Source: an uncultured Colwellia sp. (GTDB lineage: Bacteria > Pseudomonadota > Gammaproteobacteria > Enterobacterales > Alteromonadaceae). From it: a DNA stretch of 64,000 bases. How positions within the stretch are numbered: the stretch's first letter is position 1; the number at the start of each line of letters is the position of its first letter. This document shows positions 17,982-26,927 of the stretch, in pieces. The stretch covers positions 1 through 64,000 of the forward strand of contig CAJXWZ010000007.1 of assembly GCA_913062815.1 (NCBI GenBank). The letters run 5' to 3'. The translations under genes were made by a program, and so were the position numbers. The notes beneath the pieces are model-generated. The model made no database searches and had not been told where the DNA came from. It saw only the letters and a program-made list of their open reading frames with translations.

Positions 17982-19655
17982 ATGGCACTACCTGATAAAT
18001 TTATATTCTCGATGAACCGCGTAAGTAAAGTGGTGCCACCAAAGCGCACTATTTTAAAAGACATTTCCTTATCATTTTTCCCTGGCGTTAAGATTGGTGT
18101 TCTGGGTTTAAATGGCTCAGGTAAATCAACCTTGTTACGTATTATGGCTGGTATTGATAAAGAATTTGAAGGTGAAGCAAGTGCTTTAGCAGGTACCAAT
18201 ATTGGCTATTTACCACAAGAGCCTCAGTTAGACGAAAATAAAACCGTTCGTGAAGTGGTTGAGGAAGCAGTATCAACGGTTAAGAATGCGTTAAAACGTT
18301 TAGATGAAGTTTATAACGAATATGCTGAAGAAGGAGCAGACTTTGATGCTTTAGCTAAAGAACAAGGGCAGTTAGAAGACATTATCAATACGCAAGACGG
18401 TCACAACATTGATAATGTGCTTGAGCGTGCTGCGGATGCTTTACGCTTACCACCTTGGGAGCAAAAAATTGCCGTACTTAGTGGGGGTGAACGTCGCCGT
18501 GTCGCTTTATGTCATCTATTATTACAAAAGCCAGATATGTTATTACTTGATGAACCAACTAACCATTTGGATGCAGAGTCTGTGGCATGGTTAGAACGTT
18601 TCTTACATGATTACCCTGGTACTGTAGTTGCTATTACCCATGATAGATATTTCCTTGATAATGTTGCAGGCTGGATTTTAGAGCTTGACCGTGGTGAAGG
18701 TATACCTTGGGAAGGAAATTACTCATCTTGGCTTGAGCAAAAAAACGCCCGTTTAGAGCAAGAGAGTAAATCAGAAAATGCCTTGCAAAGAACCATTAAG
18801 CAAGAATTAGAGTGGGTTCGTTCAAATCCCAAAGCACGCCAAGCAAAAAGTAAATCTCGTATGGCACGTTTTGAAGAGCTTAATAGCCAAGAAAATCAAA
18901 AGCGCAATGAGACTAATGAACTTTATATTCCTCCAGGTCCACGCCTTGGCGATAAAGTACTTGAAGTTAACAACCTTACAAAGTCTTTCGATGGTAGAGT
19001 GCTTATTGATGATTTAAGCTTTAGCATTCCCAAGGGTGCTATCGTAGGCATTATTGGTGCTAACGGCGCAGGTAAGTCAACGTTATTTAAAATGATGTCG
19101 GGCGCAGAGCAGCAAGATTCAGGGAAGATAGAACTAGGTGACACAGTAAAACTCGCCAGCGTTGATCAATTTCGTGATGACATGGATGAGAGCAATACCG
19201 TTTATCAAGAAATCTCTCAAGGTCATGATATTTTAAACATCGGTAATTATGAAATTCCTAGCCGTGCCTATTGTTCACGATTTAACTTTAAAGGTAACGA
19301 TCAACAAAAATTTATTAAAGACCTTTCTGGTGGCGAACGTAATCGTGTTCATTTAGCGAAATTGGTTCAAACGGGAGGCAACTTATTATTACTCGATGAG
19401 CCAACCAATGACCTAGATGTAGAAACTTTACGCGCTCTTGAAGAAGCTATTTTAGAGTTTCCGGGTTGTGCCATGGTCATTTCTCATGACCGCTGGTTCT
19501 TAGATAGAATTGCCACCCATATTCTAGATTATCGCGATGAAGGCCAAATAAACTTCTTTGAAGGTAATTTCACCGATTATGAAGCATGGCTCAAGAAAAC
19601 TCTGGGTGCTGCTGCAATTGAACCACACCGAATAAAGTATAAGAAAATTGGTTAA
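17982..19655 (+). CDS. ettA: Energy-dependent translational throttle protein EttA
   Basis: ABC-F ATPase that binds the ribosomal E site and gates entry into elongation according to ATP/ADP. It has 557 residues, the usual length being 555. Two tandem ABC domains show GLNGSGKSTLL (about 44-54) and LSGGERRRVAL in the first, then GANGAGKSTLF and LSGGERNRVHL in the second. They are joined by the charged ABC-F linker with RQAKSKSRMARFEEL. No transmembrane part. ATG 17982 follows GGAG. A strong terminator follows. Confidence 0.96.
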   Translation: MALPDKFIFSMNRVSKVVPPKRTILKDISLSFFPGVKIGVLGLNGSGKSTLLRIMAGIDKEFEGEASALAGTNIGYLPQEPQLDENKTVREVVEEAVSTVKNALKRLDEVYNEYAEEGADFDALAKEQGQLEDIINTQDGHNIDNVLERAADALRLPPWEQKIAVLSGGERRRVALCHLLLQKPDMLLLDEPTNHLDAESVAWLERFLHDYPGTVVAITHDRYFLDNVAGWILELDRGEGIPWEGNYSSWLEQKNARLEQESKSENALQRTIKQELEWVRSNPKARQAKSKSRMARFEELNSQENQKRNETNELYIPPGPRLGDKVLEVNNLTKSFDGRVLIDDLSFSIPKGAIVGIIGANGAGKSTLFKMMSGAEQQDSGKIELGDTVKLASVDQFRDDMDESNTVYQEISQGHDILNIGNYEIPSRAYCSRFNFKGNDQQKFIKDLSGGERNRVHLAKLVQTGGNLLLLDEPTNDLDVETLRALEEAILEFPGCAMVISHDRWFLDRIATHILDYRDEGQINFFEGNFTDYEAWLKKTLGAAAIEPHRIKYKKIG

Positions 19656-19706
19656 TAGCTACTTTTTACTAATAGCTATATAAAACATCATAGTAAAATA
19701 ATCTTT

Positions 19707-19737
19707 GGCCGTTAAAAGTTACTTTTAACGGCCTTTT
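19707..19737 (+). terminator. Rho-independent terminator of ettA
   Basis: Stem GGCCGTTAAAAGT (19707-19719) pairs perfectly with ACTTTTAACGGCC (19721-19733), followed by TTTTG. Confidence 0.85.
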
Positions 19738-19814
19738 GCTATACCAATTACTGAAAAAGCAGTCTATGCTAAGAGTATGTTTTAATAAAGAACAACTTCG
19801 ATAGGCATATTTTA

Positions 19815-20177
19815 ATGGAGAACAGACGACAATTTACTCGCATATTGTTTTCAATTAAAGCTGAGTTAAACGTTGAAGATACTGCCTACCCTGTATCAAT
19901 TCATGATATATCACTAAATGGTGCTCTAGTGACTGCCGTTGAATCAGAACAACCATTAAAAGGTAAGTTTGGTACTTTGTCCTTCTTTCTTTCCGATGGT
20001 GAGTCTGAAGTATCTATGCATATTGCCGTTGTTCATGAACAAGACGACGAAACAGGCCTGCAATGTAACGCCATAGACATTGATAGTGTTACTCATTTAC
20101 GACGTTTAGTTGAACTTAACTTGGGCGACAATGAGCAACTCGATAAAGAGTTGAGCCAACTTTCTAAAGAACTATAA
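19815..20177 (+). CDS. PilZ domain protein
   Basis: Single-domain PilZ protein of 120 residues, a predicted c-di-GMP receptor. The N-terminal arginine motif is NRRQFTR (residues 3-9) and the second motif is DISLNG (about 36-41), spaced as in functional PilZ domains. No second domain, so it would act by contacting a partner. It is alone between ettA and the GcvR-like gene; the partner is unknown. Confidence 0.88.
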   Translation: MENRRQFTRILFSIKAELNVEDTAYPVSIHDISLNGALVTAVESEQPLKGKFGTLSFFLSDGESEVSMHIAVVHEQDDETGLQCNAIDIDSVTHLRRLVELNLGDNEQLDKELSQLSKEL

Positions 20178-20234
20178 ATAGCACAATCTAAATACTCTTA
20201 TTTTCACCTCGCAATTCGCATTTAAGGACCCCCT

Positions 20235-20732
20235 ATGAACCATATTGTTATCTCTTGTATTGGACCAGATCAAACTGGCATCGTTGATACTTTATCTAAA
20301 ATAATTAATGAAAACCAAGGTAACTGGCAAGTAAGTAGTTTGCATCATTTATCAGGATTTTTTGCTGGCGTTATTGAAGTTGCAATAAGTGATGATAATA
20401 CTCAACCTCTGATCTCTGCTCTTGAAGCTATCAAAGGCTTAAATTGCCAAATAGAGATATCTGAAACAAACTCAGAAAAAGTAAGTACTAACTTATCATT
20501 AGAATTAACCGCAAATGATAGAGTAGGGATTGTTCAGGAAATATCATCGGTGATTCATCAGCAAGGCGGAAATTTAATCAAACTTATTAGCTCACAAGCC
20601 AGTGCAGCGCATACTGGGCAGTTAATGTTTCATGCTAAAGTACAAGTTGCGATGAACGAAGTAGATGTTGATGAGCTTATTAGCGCTTTAGAGCATATTG
20701 CTGATGATTTAATGGTAGATATTACACGATAG
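20235..20732 (+). CDS. ACT-domain protein, GcvR-like
   Basis: 165 residues with two ACT domains, the first from ISCIGPDQTGIVDTLSKII and the second from LELTANDRVGIVQEISSVI. This is the architecture of the glycine-cleavage regulator GcvR and its relatives. In E. coli, GcvR binds GcvA to block gcv activation when glycine is low. No gcv gene or GcvA is in the window, so specific function is inferred from fold only. Confidence 0.8.
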   Translation: MNHIVISCIGPDQTGIVDTLSKIINENQGNWQVSSLHHLSGFFAGVIEVAISDDNTQPLISALEAIKGLNCQIEISETNSEKVSTNLSLELTANDRVGIVQEISSVIHQQGGNLIKLISSQASAAHTGQLMFHAKVQVAMNEVDVDELISALEHIADDLMVDITR

Positions 20733-20822
20733 AATGTACGAGTTTCGAAACAGTTATTTTCGATTTTGAAACACTTCGGAACTCGTCAAACTTAACTTAG
20801 TAAGTATTTCAAGGTTATTAGC

Positions 20823-21866
20823 CTACAAACAAGTCGACCCTTCGTCAAAATAAATGGCAAACTCGCTACCCTCACCCCACGCACTGGTAATCACTAATTC
20901 AGCTTTGTGGTGTAATAAAACATGCTTTACTATAGCGAGGCCAAGCCCTGATCCTCCAGTATCTCGCGAGCGTGACTTATCAATACGATAAAAGCGTTCT
21001 GTTAACCTATTTAATTGTTCAGGCTTAATACCATCGCCATTATCTTTGACGCTAAAAACTACCTTATCACCATCACGTTGCCAGTTAATGCTAATCTCAC
21101 CATCAGCAGATGTATAGGCAATAGCATTAGAAATCAAATTCGCGCAAGCACTCTTTAATTCAGTTTCAATACCGAAAACGCCGATATTTTGAGCGATATT
21201 CGTACGTATATCATGTTGTTTCTCTTGATTGAGCCATTGTGCATCCTCAACAAGGTTTTCAACTAACCTTGGCATATCAACATGTGCCATATCATCGTCA
21301 TCACGATTATTCTCAACTTTAGATAAACTGAGCAATTGTTCAACAAGGCGCTCCATACGAGACACTTGACCTTCAATAGTACCGAATACTTTTTGCCAAT
21401 GGGGATCAAGTGCATGATCAGTTTCTTGTATCATTTCAACATAACCGCGTACTACCGTCAGTGGTGTTTTCAATTCATGTGAAACATTAGCAACAAACTC
21501 GCGCCGCATTTTCTTCATTCGATGATATTTAGAGATAGCTCGAGACATTAAAATAACTCGCTCTCCCCCAAATGTCATTACGGAGATTTCTAATTGCAAT
21601 TCATCGTTTATAGGAGAGGTAATTAAACAGGGTGATTCAAAATTATCTTGTGTTAAATACTCAGAAAATACAGGGTCAATCAGTAATTGTTCGATATGTT
21701 TACCAATATCATCAGGAAAGCGAACACCAAGCAGACGTTGCGCTTTTTTATTACCTGACACTATTGATAATTCAGGTGACAAAATAAGTGCTGCATCGGG
21801 TAATGCCTCAATACCAGAATGAAAGCGAAAATCTTGATTTTTTTGAATTTTCAAATGAGATGACAT
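20823..21866 (-). CDS. phoR: Phosphate regulon histidine kinase PhoR lacking its membrane anchor
   Basis: Sensor kinase partner of PhoB. A PAS-like domain (FHSGIEALPDAALIL, about 15-110) is followed by the H box VSHELKTPL with His130. The catalytic domain has the N box NLISNAIAY, DNGDGI and GGSGLGLAI. It has 347 residues against about 430 for E. coli PhoR. The missing part is the N-terminal membrane segment and linker. An in-frame TAG lies four codons before the ATG and phoB ends 42 bp upstream, so the membrane part is not encoded here. Confidence 0.92.
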   Translation of the reverse strand: MSSHLKIQKNQDFRFHSGIEALPDAALILSPELSIVSGNKKAQRLLGVRFPDDIGKHIEQLLIDPVFSEYLTQDNFESPCLITSPINDELQLEISVMTFGGERVILMSRAISKYHRMKKMRREFVANVSHELKTPLTVVRGYVEMIQETDHALDPHWQKVFGTIEGQVSRMERLVEQLLSLSKVENNRDDDDMAHVDMPRLVENLVEDAQWLNQEKQHDIRTNIAQNIGVFGIETELKSACANLISNAIAYTSADGEISINWQRDGDKVVFSVKDNGDGIKPEQLNRLTERFYRIDKSRSRDTGGSGLGLAIVKHVLLHHKAELVITSAWGEGSEFAIYFDEGSTCL

Positions 21867-21908
21867 AATTTTATTTGTCTAATAATGGTATGAGAATATT
21901 ATTTACTG

Positions 21909-22610
21909 TTAAGCTGACTTTTTTGTTTTACCCGAAAAACGATAACCTGCACCTCGAACCGTTTGAATGAAGTCTTCATGACCTGCACCTGAAATGGCTT
22001 TTCTTAAGCGTCTAATATGTACATCAACCGTTCTGTCTTCTACATAAACATTGGTTCCCCAAACATTATCAAGTAACTGCTCGCGTGAATATACACGTTC
22101 GGTATGAGTCATGAAAAAATGCAACAAACGAAATTCTGTCGGCCCTAAATCTAATGCATCTTCATTAATCATGACATGATGAGCAACAGGGTCGAGCTTC
22201 AAGCCATGAAACTCTACCTTTTCAGCAAGTAATGTTGGTGATACTCTGCGAATAACAGCCTTAATTCGTGCTATAAGTTCTTTCGGCGAAAAAGGTTTTG
22301 TAACATAATCATCTACACCTGCATCTAAGCCTTTTACTTTGTCATCTTCATCAGCACGGGCTGTTAACATGATAATAGGGATGTTTCGAGCATGTTCACT
22401 TTGCTTTAATTCTTTGGCGAGCTTAACACCGCTACCACCAGGTAACATCCAATCTAGCAGAATGAGATCAGGGTATGGCTCGATTATCTTTTCCTTGGCC
22501 TGTTTGATATCTATAGCTTCAACTGAGTTAAAGCCATTTTGCTCTAGTACAAAGGTGATCATTTCCCTGATAGGTGTTTCATCTTCAACAACTAAAATGT
22601 AGCCGCTCAT
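21909..22610 (-). CDS. phoB: Phosphate regulon response regulator
   Basis: OmpR-class regulator that activates phosphate-starvation genes when phosphorylated. It has 233 residues. The receiver domain has the acidic pair at 10-11, the phospho-acceptor Asp53 in [11 protein letters not shown] and Lys in TKPFSPKEL. The winged-helix domain includes [15 protein letters not shown] and TVRGAGYRF. First gene of phoB-phoR; a Pho box with a correctly spaced -10 lies just upstream, so it is probably autoregulated. Confidence 0.97.
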   Translation of the reverse strand: MSGYILVVEDETPIREMITFVLEQNGFNSVEAIDIKQAKEKIIEPYPDLILLDWMLPGGSGVKLAKELKQSEHARNIPIIMLTARADEDDKVKGLDAGVDDYVTKPFSPKELIARIKAVIRRVSPTLLAEKVEFHGLKLDPVAHHVMINEDALDLGPTEFRLLHFFMTHTERVYSREQLLDNVWGTNVYVEDRTVDVHIRRLRKAISGAGHEDFIQTVRGAGYRFSGKTKKSA

Positions 22611-22665
22611 ATATACGCCTTATATAGATTTAGACCATGTAAATTTAATGGTGCTATTGTGCACA

Positions 22666-22690
22666 ATTTAGATGACACTTTTATGACAAT
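22666..22690 (-). promoter_or_regulatory. Pho box and promoter of phoB
   Basis: On the minus strand TGTCAT repeats with an 11-bp period (22683-22688 and 22672-22677), the PhoB direct-repeat signature. Ten bases beyond the box lies CACAAT as -10 (22656-22661), the spacing seen in classic Pho promoters, where the box replaces the -35. Confidence 0.8.
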
Positions 22691-22742
22691 ATTACCGATT
22701 GAACGCAAATAACATAAAATTTGCAAACATGTTTCTTTGCAC

Positions 22743-22764
22743 AAAAAAGCCGCAATGCGGCTTT
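22743..22764 (-). terminator. Rho-independent terminator of the porin gene
   Basis: Minus-strand stem AAAGCCGCA/TGCGGCTTT (22746-22764) with a run of T on the minus strand (22743-22748). It separates the porin from the phoB promoter. Confidence 0.8.
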
Positions 22765-22788
22765 ATACAGTTAAGAAACCAAAGAAGA

Positions 22789-23736
22789 TTAGAATTTATA
22801 CTGAATCCCTGCGGCCAAATAATCTTCATCATTACCGGTATCCATATCAAAACTAGTATAAAAAGCATACAGCTTAGTGTTACTAGCGAGTTTATAATCT
22901 AGACCCGCGGTAATACCACTGCGATCATCACCATCAGCATGATTCGCCATTTGATATTGGCCTTTAAGTGTTACCTCGCCTAAATTATACTTGGCAGAAA
23001 CCATTACACCGTCCATTTCAGCGCCGGTATCAATGTTCTCTTGGTTCTGTACCATCAAACCCATAGTGAAGCCCGCTAATTTACCTTGTACTGTCGCTCG
23101 TACAGTGTCGAAATAACCGCTAGCAGCACCATCTTTTGATTTACCCTTAACCTCTGAATCCATAGCAATTGAGGCAAAAACCTTAGATTTTTTAAGTTTT
23201 TTATCACCAAAGATAGCGGCAATTGAAAACGAATCTTTACCATCCACTTCGTCTTCAGCTTGATAAGTAGCACCGATTTGAAAACCTGAAAATGATGGTG
23301 ACTTATAAGTTATAGTATCATTTAAACGATTTTCGCCAGCCCAAAGGTATTTAATATCGGCATTTAAATCACTGAACAAATCAGTTTTCCCTTGTGATTG
23401 CTTCAACATAGTGTCATTTTTACCCAATAACACTTCACCAAAACCGCCCTTTAAACCTATGTATTGATTACGCGCTTTCCAAACGTCACCATCACCATCA
23501 AGGTCAACTTCAAATTCTGCTTTATAAACAACCTCTAAATCTTCGCTTAATGCATGTGTGCCTTTAAAACCTAGCCGAGAAGCATTACTTTTAACTTCGC
23601 TAAAACTACCTTCGCCTTCATCGGATGATTGTAATGAAACATCAGCTCGGCCATAAATATCAATACTGGCTGCAAATGCAGGGAAAGCTGAAATTGAACA
23701 CATCGCTAAGGCTAGTGTATTTTTTACTAGTTTCAT
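22789..23736 (-). CDS. Gram-negative porin, probably phosphate-inducible
   Basis: Outer-membrane general porin (Porin_4/OmpC-like) of 315 residues. The signal peptide ends at FAA (about residue 22), the mature part starts SIDIYGRADVSLQ, and the chain ends in the barrel signature IQYKF. SRLGFKGTHALSEDLEVVYKAEFE is typical. It sits directly upstream of phoB on the same strand and is preceded by three Pho-box repeats, so it is likely a phosphate-starvation porin analogous in role to PhoE. Pore selectivity is inference. Confidence 0.9.
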   Translation of the reverse strand: MKLVKNTLALAMCSISAFPAFAASIDIYGRADVSLQSSDEGEGSFSEVKSNASRLGFKGTHALSEDLEVVYKAEFEVDLDGDGDVWKARNQYIGLKGGFGEVLLGKNDTMLKQSQGKTDLFSDLNADIKYLWAGENRLNDTITYKSPSFSGFQIGATYQAEDEVDGKDSFSIAAIFGDKKLKKSKVFASIAMDSEVKGKSKDGAASGYFDTVRATVQGKLAGFTMGLMVQNQENIDTGAEMDGVMVSAKYNLGEVTLKGQYQMANHADGDDRSGITAGLDYKLASNTKLYAFYTSFDMDTGNDEDYLAAGIQYKF

Positions 23737-23803
23737 GTATAAACCCTTTTATAAATTAAATGTTCTATCTGTATTTAATACAATAATCGAAATATTTGAC
23801 GCT

Positions 23804-23897
23804 ATGGTATTCATGATTTATTACATAAATATGACAAAGCTACAGTTTTATTAGACGAATATGACAAACCCCTGTTTTATTGTACTAATATGACAAA
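23804..23897 (-). promoter_or_regulatory. Three tandem Pho boxes upstream of the porin
   Basis: On the minus strand the unit TTTGTCATATT plus a T-rich tail occurs three times: ATGACA on the plus strand at 23831, 23861 and 23890, spaced 30 and 29 bp. Each is followed 11 bp later by a degraded second half-site (TGTAAT, TCTAAT, TACAAT). The gene-proximal copy has -10 TACCAT (23804-23809) exactly 10 bp beyond it. The rest of 23737-24083 is A/T-rich with nothing else recognised except the kinase leader. Confidence 0.8.
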
Positions 23898-24083
23898 AAG
23901 TAACAGTACTGACTACTAGATAAAAGTTAAAGTTAGGCAATTTTTGATAATATCTTTTAGTCAAAAATTAAATTTTTTTCATATTTTCTCATTTTTTATA
24001 AAAAATATTTTATCCTTTAGCTAAAAGTAGCTAAAATCATAAGAATAGCGCTAATTAACTTTAACTCAACGAAATTTTATTAC

Positions 24084-25829
24084 ATGAAAGTAACGAGCAT
24101 TTCTAGAAAACTGCTGACCAGAGTACTCTCCTTTTATTTTATATTAACGGTGAGCGTAACTGGCATTCAAATAGTGGCTGAATACTTAAATACAAAAAAC
24201 CATATTAATAGTGAACTGCTCACTTTAGAGAAAACCATCAGTGGTAGTTTAACGCGAGCTGTATGGGAGTTAAACACTCAGCAAGCTATTGATATTTCAG
24301 AAGGCCTAGTTGCTATTCCAATGATCAAAGGCATAACCGTTACTGATGAAGCGAATAATGTTATCACTCAACTAGGTGAAGTTATTTCCCCTGAAAAATT
24401 AAAAATAGACAGTGATGACTTACAAGGTGAATCAAAAGGTATCAGTTCAATCACCGAAGGCCTGTTTGGCCATTCATTCCCTTTAATATTTGAATTTTCA
24501 GGACGAACGACCTCGGTAGGGCGGGTAACATTACTTTCAAGCAATGCAGTTATTTTTAGTCGAATTGAAGTGGGCATCTATTTTCTTATCGGTAATGCCA
24601 TTGTAAAAACTGCATTTTTAGTTTTTCTATTTACCTTAGCTTTCAATACTCTGCTAACTACCCCTTTAAATGAATTAACCGAACAGATCAGGCAAGTAGA
24701 TTTAGACGACCCTGAAGCATCTAAATTACATTCTATGAATTATGAAAAAAATGAATTAAATATTCTTGAAGATGCTTACAATAATTTAATTAATGAATTA
24801 GTTGAATTCAAAGATAAGTTAGCAGTTTCTCAATTAGAAACAGACTCTGCTAAGGAACAAATAGACGAACAGAATTTATTACTTGAGCAAGAAGTTGCTA
24901 GAAAAACCTCTTCGTTAAGCAGCACTATGCTGAAAATGGAAGTGCAACAGAAAGAATTGATTCAGCAAAAACAAAGCTTGCAAGAAGAAAATGCACGCCG
25001 AAGTAAAACAGAAAAAACGTTAACGACAACAAACAAAGAATTAATTAAGTCTATTGAAGAATTAAATAAAGCAAAAGAGCGTTTACTAGAAGCAGAAAAA
25101 ATGGCCTCTTTGGGCGAACTTTCAGCAGAAGTATCACATGAAGTCAGTACTCCTGTGGGTATCAGCATAACCTCCTCCACCTACTTATTAGATCAAATCA
25201 CTCGTTTGCAACACGATTTGCAGCAAAATAAAATGTCTAAGAAGAGTATTGAGAACTTCATTAAAAATGCAAATCAAAGTACTGAATTACTAACAAATAA
25301 CCTTAATAGGGCTTCGGAGTTATTGACTAGTTTTAAACATGTTGCTGTTGATCAAACCAGTGATAAAATACGGCTAATTAATGTTTCAAATTATCTAGAT
25401 GAAATAATTCAATCTATCCATCCTAAGCTTAAAAAAACTAATCACTGTATTAAAGTTCATTGCGATGAAAGTATAGAAATATACAGCCATCCTGGTGCTA
25501 TTGCTCAAATAATTATAAACCTAATTATTAACTCAATAATGCATGGTTTTGAAAATATAAATCGAGGCGAAATAACCATAGAGATAGAACTGCATCATAG
25601 TCAATTAACGCTAAATTATAAAGATAACGGTCACGGAATGAACGAAAAGGCTCTTGAAAAGTTGTTTGATGCATTTTACACAACGAAATATGGCAAGGGT
25701 GGTACAGGTTTAGGTACGCATATAATAAACAACTTAGTAATTGATACCTTAAATGGTAAAATTTCTGCGCACAGTGAAGTAGAGCAAGGACTTAGCTATC
25801 ACATTGTACTGCCCGATATGCGTTCTTAG
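24084..25829 (+). CDS. Membrane sensor histidine kinase, orphan
   Basis: 581 residues. TM1 is near 12-33, a periplasmic loop of about 130 residues follows, then TM2 near 165-190. Next come a HAMP-like segment (TTPLNELTEQIRQVDLDD) and a long coiled coil (about 240-345). The H box SAEVSHEVSTPVG has His352 and differs from the standard HELRTPL. The ATPase domain has INLIINSIMHGFE, DNGHGMNE and GGTGLGTHI. No response regulator is adjacent; the partner and stimulus are unknown. Confidence 0.88.
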   Translation: MKVTSISRKLLTRVLSFYFILTVSVTGIQIVAEYLNTKNHINSELLTLEKTISGSLTRAVWELNTQQAIDISEGLVAIPMIKGITVTDEANNVITQLGEVISPEKLKIDSDDLQGESKGISSITEGLFGHSFPLIFEFSGRTTSVGRVTLLSSNAVIFSRIEVGIYFLIGNAIVKTAFLVFLFTLAFNTLLTTPLNELTEQIRQVDLDDPEASKLHSMNYEKNELNILEDAYNNLINELVEFKDKLAVSQLETDSAKEQIDEQNLLLEQEVARKTSSLSSTMLKMEVQQKELIQQKQSLQEENARRSKTEKTLTTTNKELIKSIEELNKAKERLLEAEKMASLGELSAEVSHEVSTPVGISITSSTYLLDQITRLQHDLQQNKMSKKSIENFIKNANQSTELLTNNLNRASELLTSFKHVAVDQTSDKIRLINVSNYLDEIIQSIHPKLKKTNHCIKVHCDESIEIYSHPGAIAQIIINLIINSIMHGFENINRGEITIEIELHHSQLTLNYKDNGHGMNEKALEKLFDAFYTTKYGKGGTGLGTHIINNLVIDTLNGKISAHSEVEQGLSYHIVLPDMRS

Positions 25830-25961
25830 AATAAGCTGTTATTAAATGCTAATGATCAACTTGTTATTTTCAGGTAATATGGCTTTTTAAAAAATCAGCC
25901 CACTTCAAGATTCATTACCTTATGACTTGTTTATGTGAGCATTCAGCCTAGGATCCAATTT

Positions 25962-26885
25962 ATGTGGTTTAAGAACCTATATTTTTTTGCTTTTACTCGC
26001 CCTTTTGAACATTCAGAACAAGATTTGGAAAAACACCTTAGTGAACACCTTTTCACACCTTGTGGCTCAACAGAACTAGCGCACTTTGGTTGGGTCAACG
26101 CATTAGGCAAACATGGTAATTCCAGTGTGCATAGTGCAAATGACAACTTCTTAATATGTGCTCGTAAAGAAGAAAAAATCCTACCGGCGCCAGTGATAAA
26201 AGATATGGTTGAAGAAAAAGTAAACTTGCTTGAACAAGAGCAAGGCCGTGGCGCAACCAAAAAAGAAAAAGAGCAATTTAAAGAAGATATTATCTTTGAG
26301 TTGTTACCACGCGCTTTTTCTCGCATTTCAGATACCCATGCCTATATTAGCCCTAAAGATAATATTATTGTTATTAATGCTAGTGCCCGAGGTAAAGCGG
26401 AAGATTTATTAGCACTGCTACGTAAGGTTTTAGGCACGTTACCTGTAACTAGTTTAGAGCCTGATGTGCAAGCTGACGAAACCATGACAGACTGGTTAAT
26501 TAAAAAAGATTTAGGCGCAAAATTTCAATTAGGTATGGAAGCCGAGTTTAACGCTTTAGGTGATGATGGCGCTGTGATTCGTGTAAAAAATCAAGACTTA
26601 GAATGTGAAGAAATAAAATCGCATTTAGATGCCGATAAATACATGGTCAAGGTAGCACTTGAGTGGGATGAATCGCTATCCTTTATCCTTTGTGATGATC
26701 TATCCGTCAAGCGCATCAAATTCTTTGATGTCATACAAGAACAAAATGATGATATTGATAGTAGTGATATCGTTGCTAAGCTTGATGCTGATTTTGCTTT
26801 GATGGCCGGTGAATTAAATCGATTTATTCATGATTTGCTTAACGAATTCTCACTCAAAACTACTGATTGTTTAGAAAACGACTAA
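25962..26885 (+). CDS. rdgC: Recombination-associated protein RdgC
   Basis: Ring-forming double-strand DNA-binding protein that limits RecA activity. The start is ATG 25962 (MWFKNLYFFAFTRPF) with AGGAT upstream, matching the E. coli start; a GTG 27 bp earlier is less likely. It has 307 residues. FTPCGSTELAHFGWV and the internal PRAFSRISDTHAYI are family landmarks. It lies 42 bp before the pgk start and could share transcription with it. Confidence 0.95.
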   Translation: MWFKNLYFFAFTRPFEHSEQDLEKHLSEHLFTPCGSTELAHFGWVNALGKHGNSSVHSANDNFLICARKEEKILPAPVIKDMVEEKVNLLEQEQGRGATKKEKEQFKEDIIFELLPRAFSRISDTHAYISPKDNIIVINASARGKAEDLLALLRKVLGTLPVTSLEPDVQADETMTDWLIKKDLGAKFQLGMEAEFNALGDDGAVIRVKNQDLECEEIKSHLDADKYMVKVALEWDESLSFILCDDLSVKRIKFFDVIQEQNDDIDSSDIVAKLDADFALMAGELNRFIHDLLNEFSLKTTDCLEND

Positions 26886-26927
26886 TAACAGCAATCATTA
26901 AGCATATTTATATATTTGGAGTCACAC

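Noticed and set aside
23817-23900. Three ~30-bp repeats resembling a mini CRISPR array
   Set aside because: The units are imperfect, contiguous with no unique spacers, and carry the PhoB TGTCAT signature with a -10 element. No cas genes are near.
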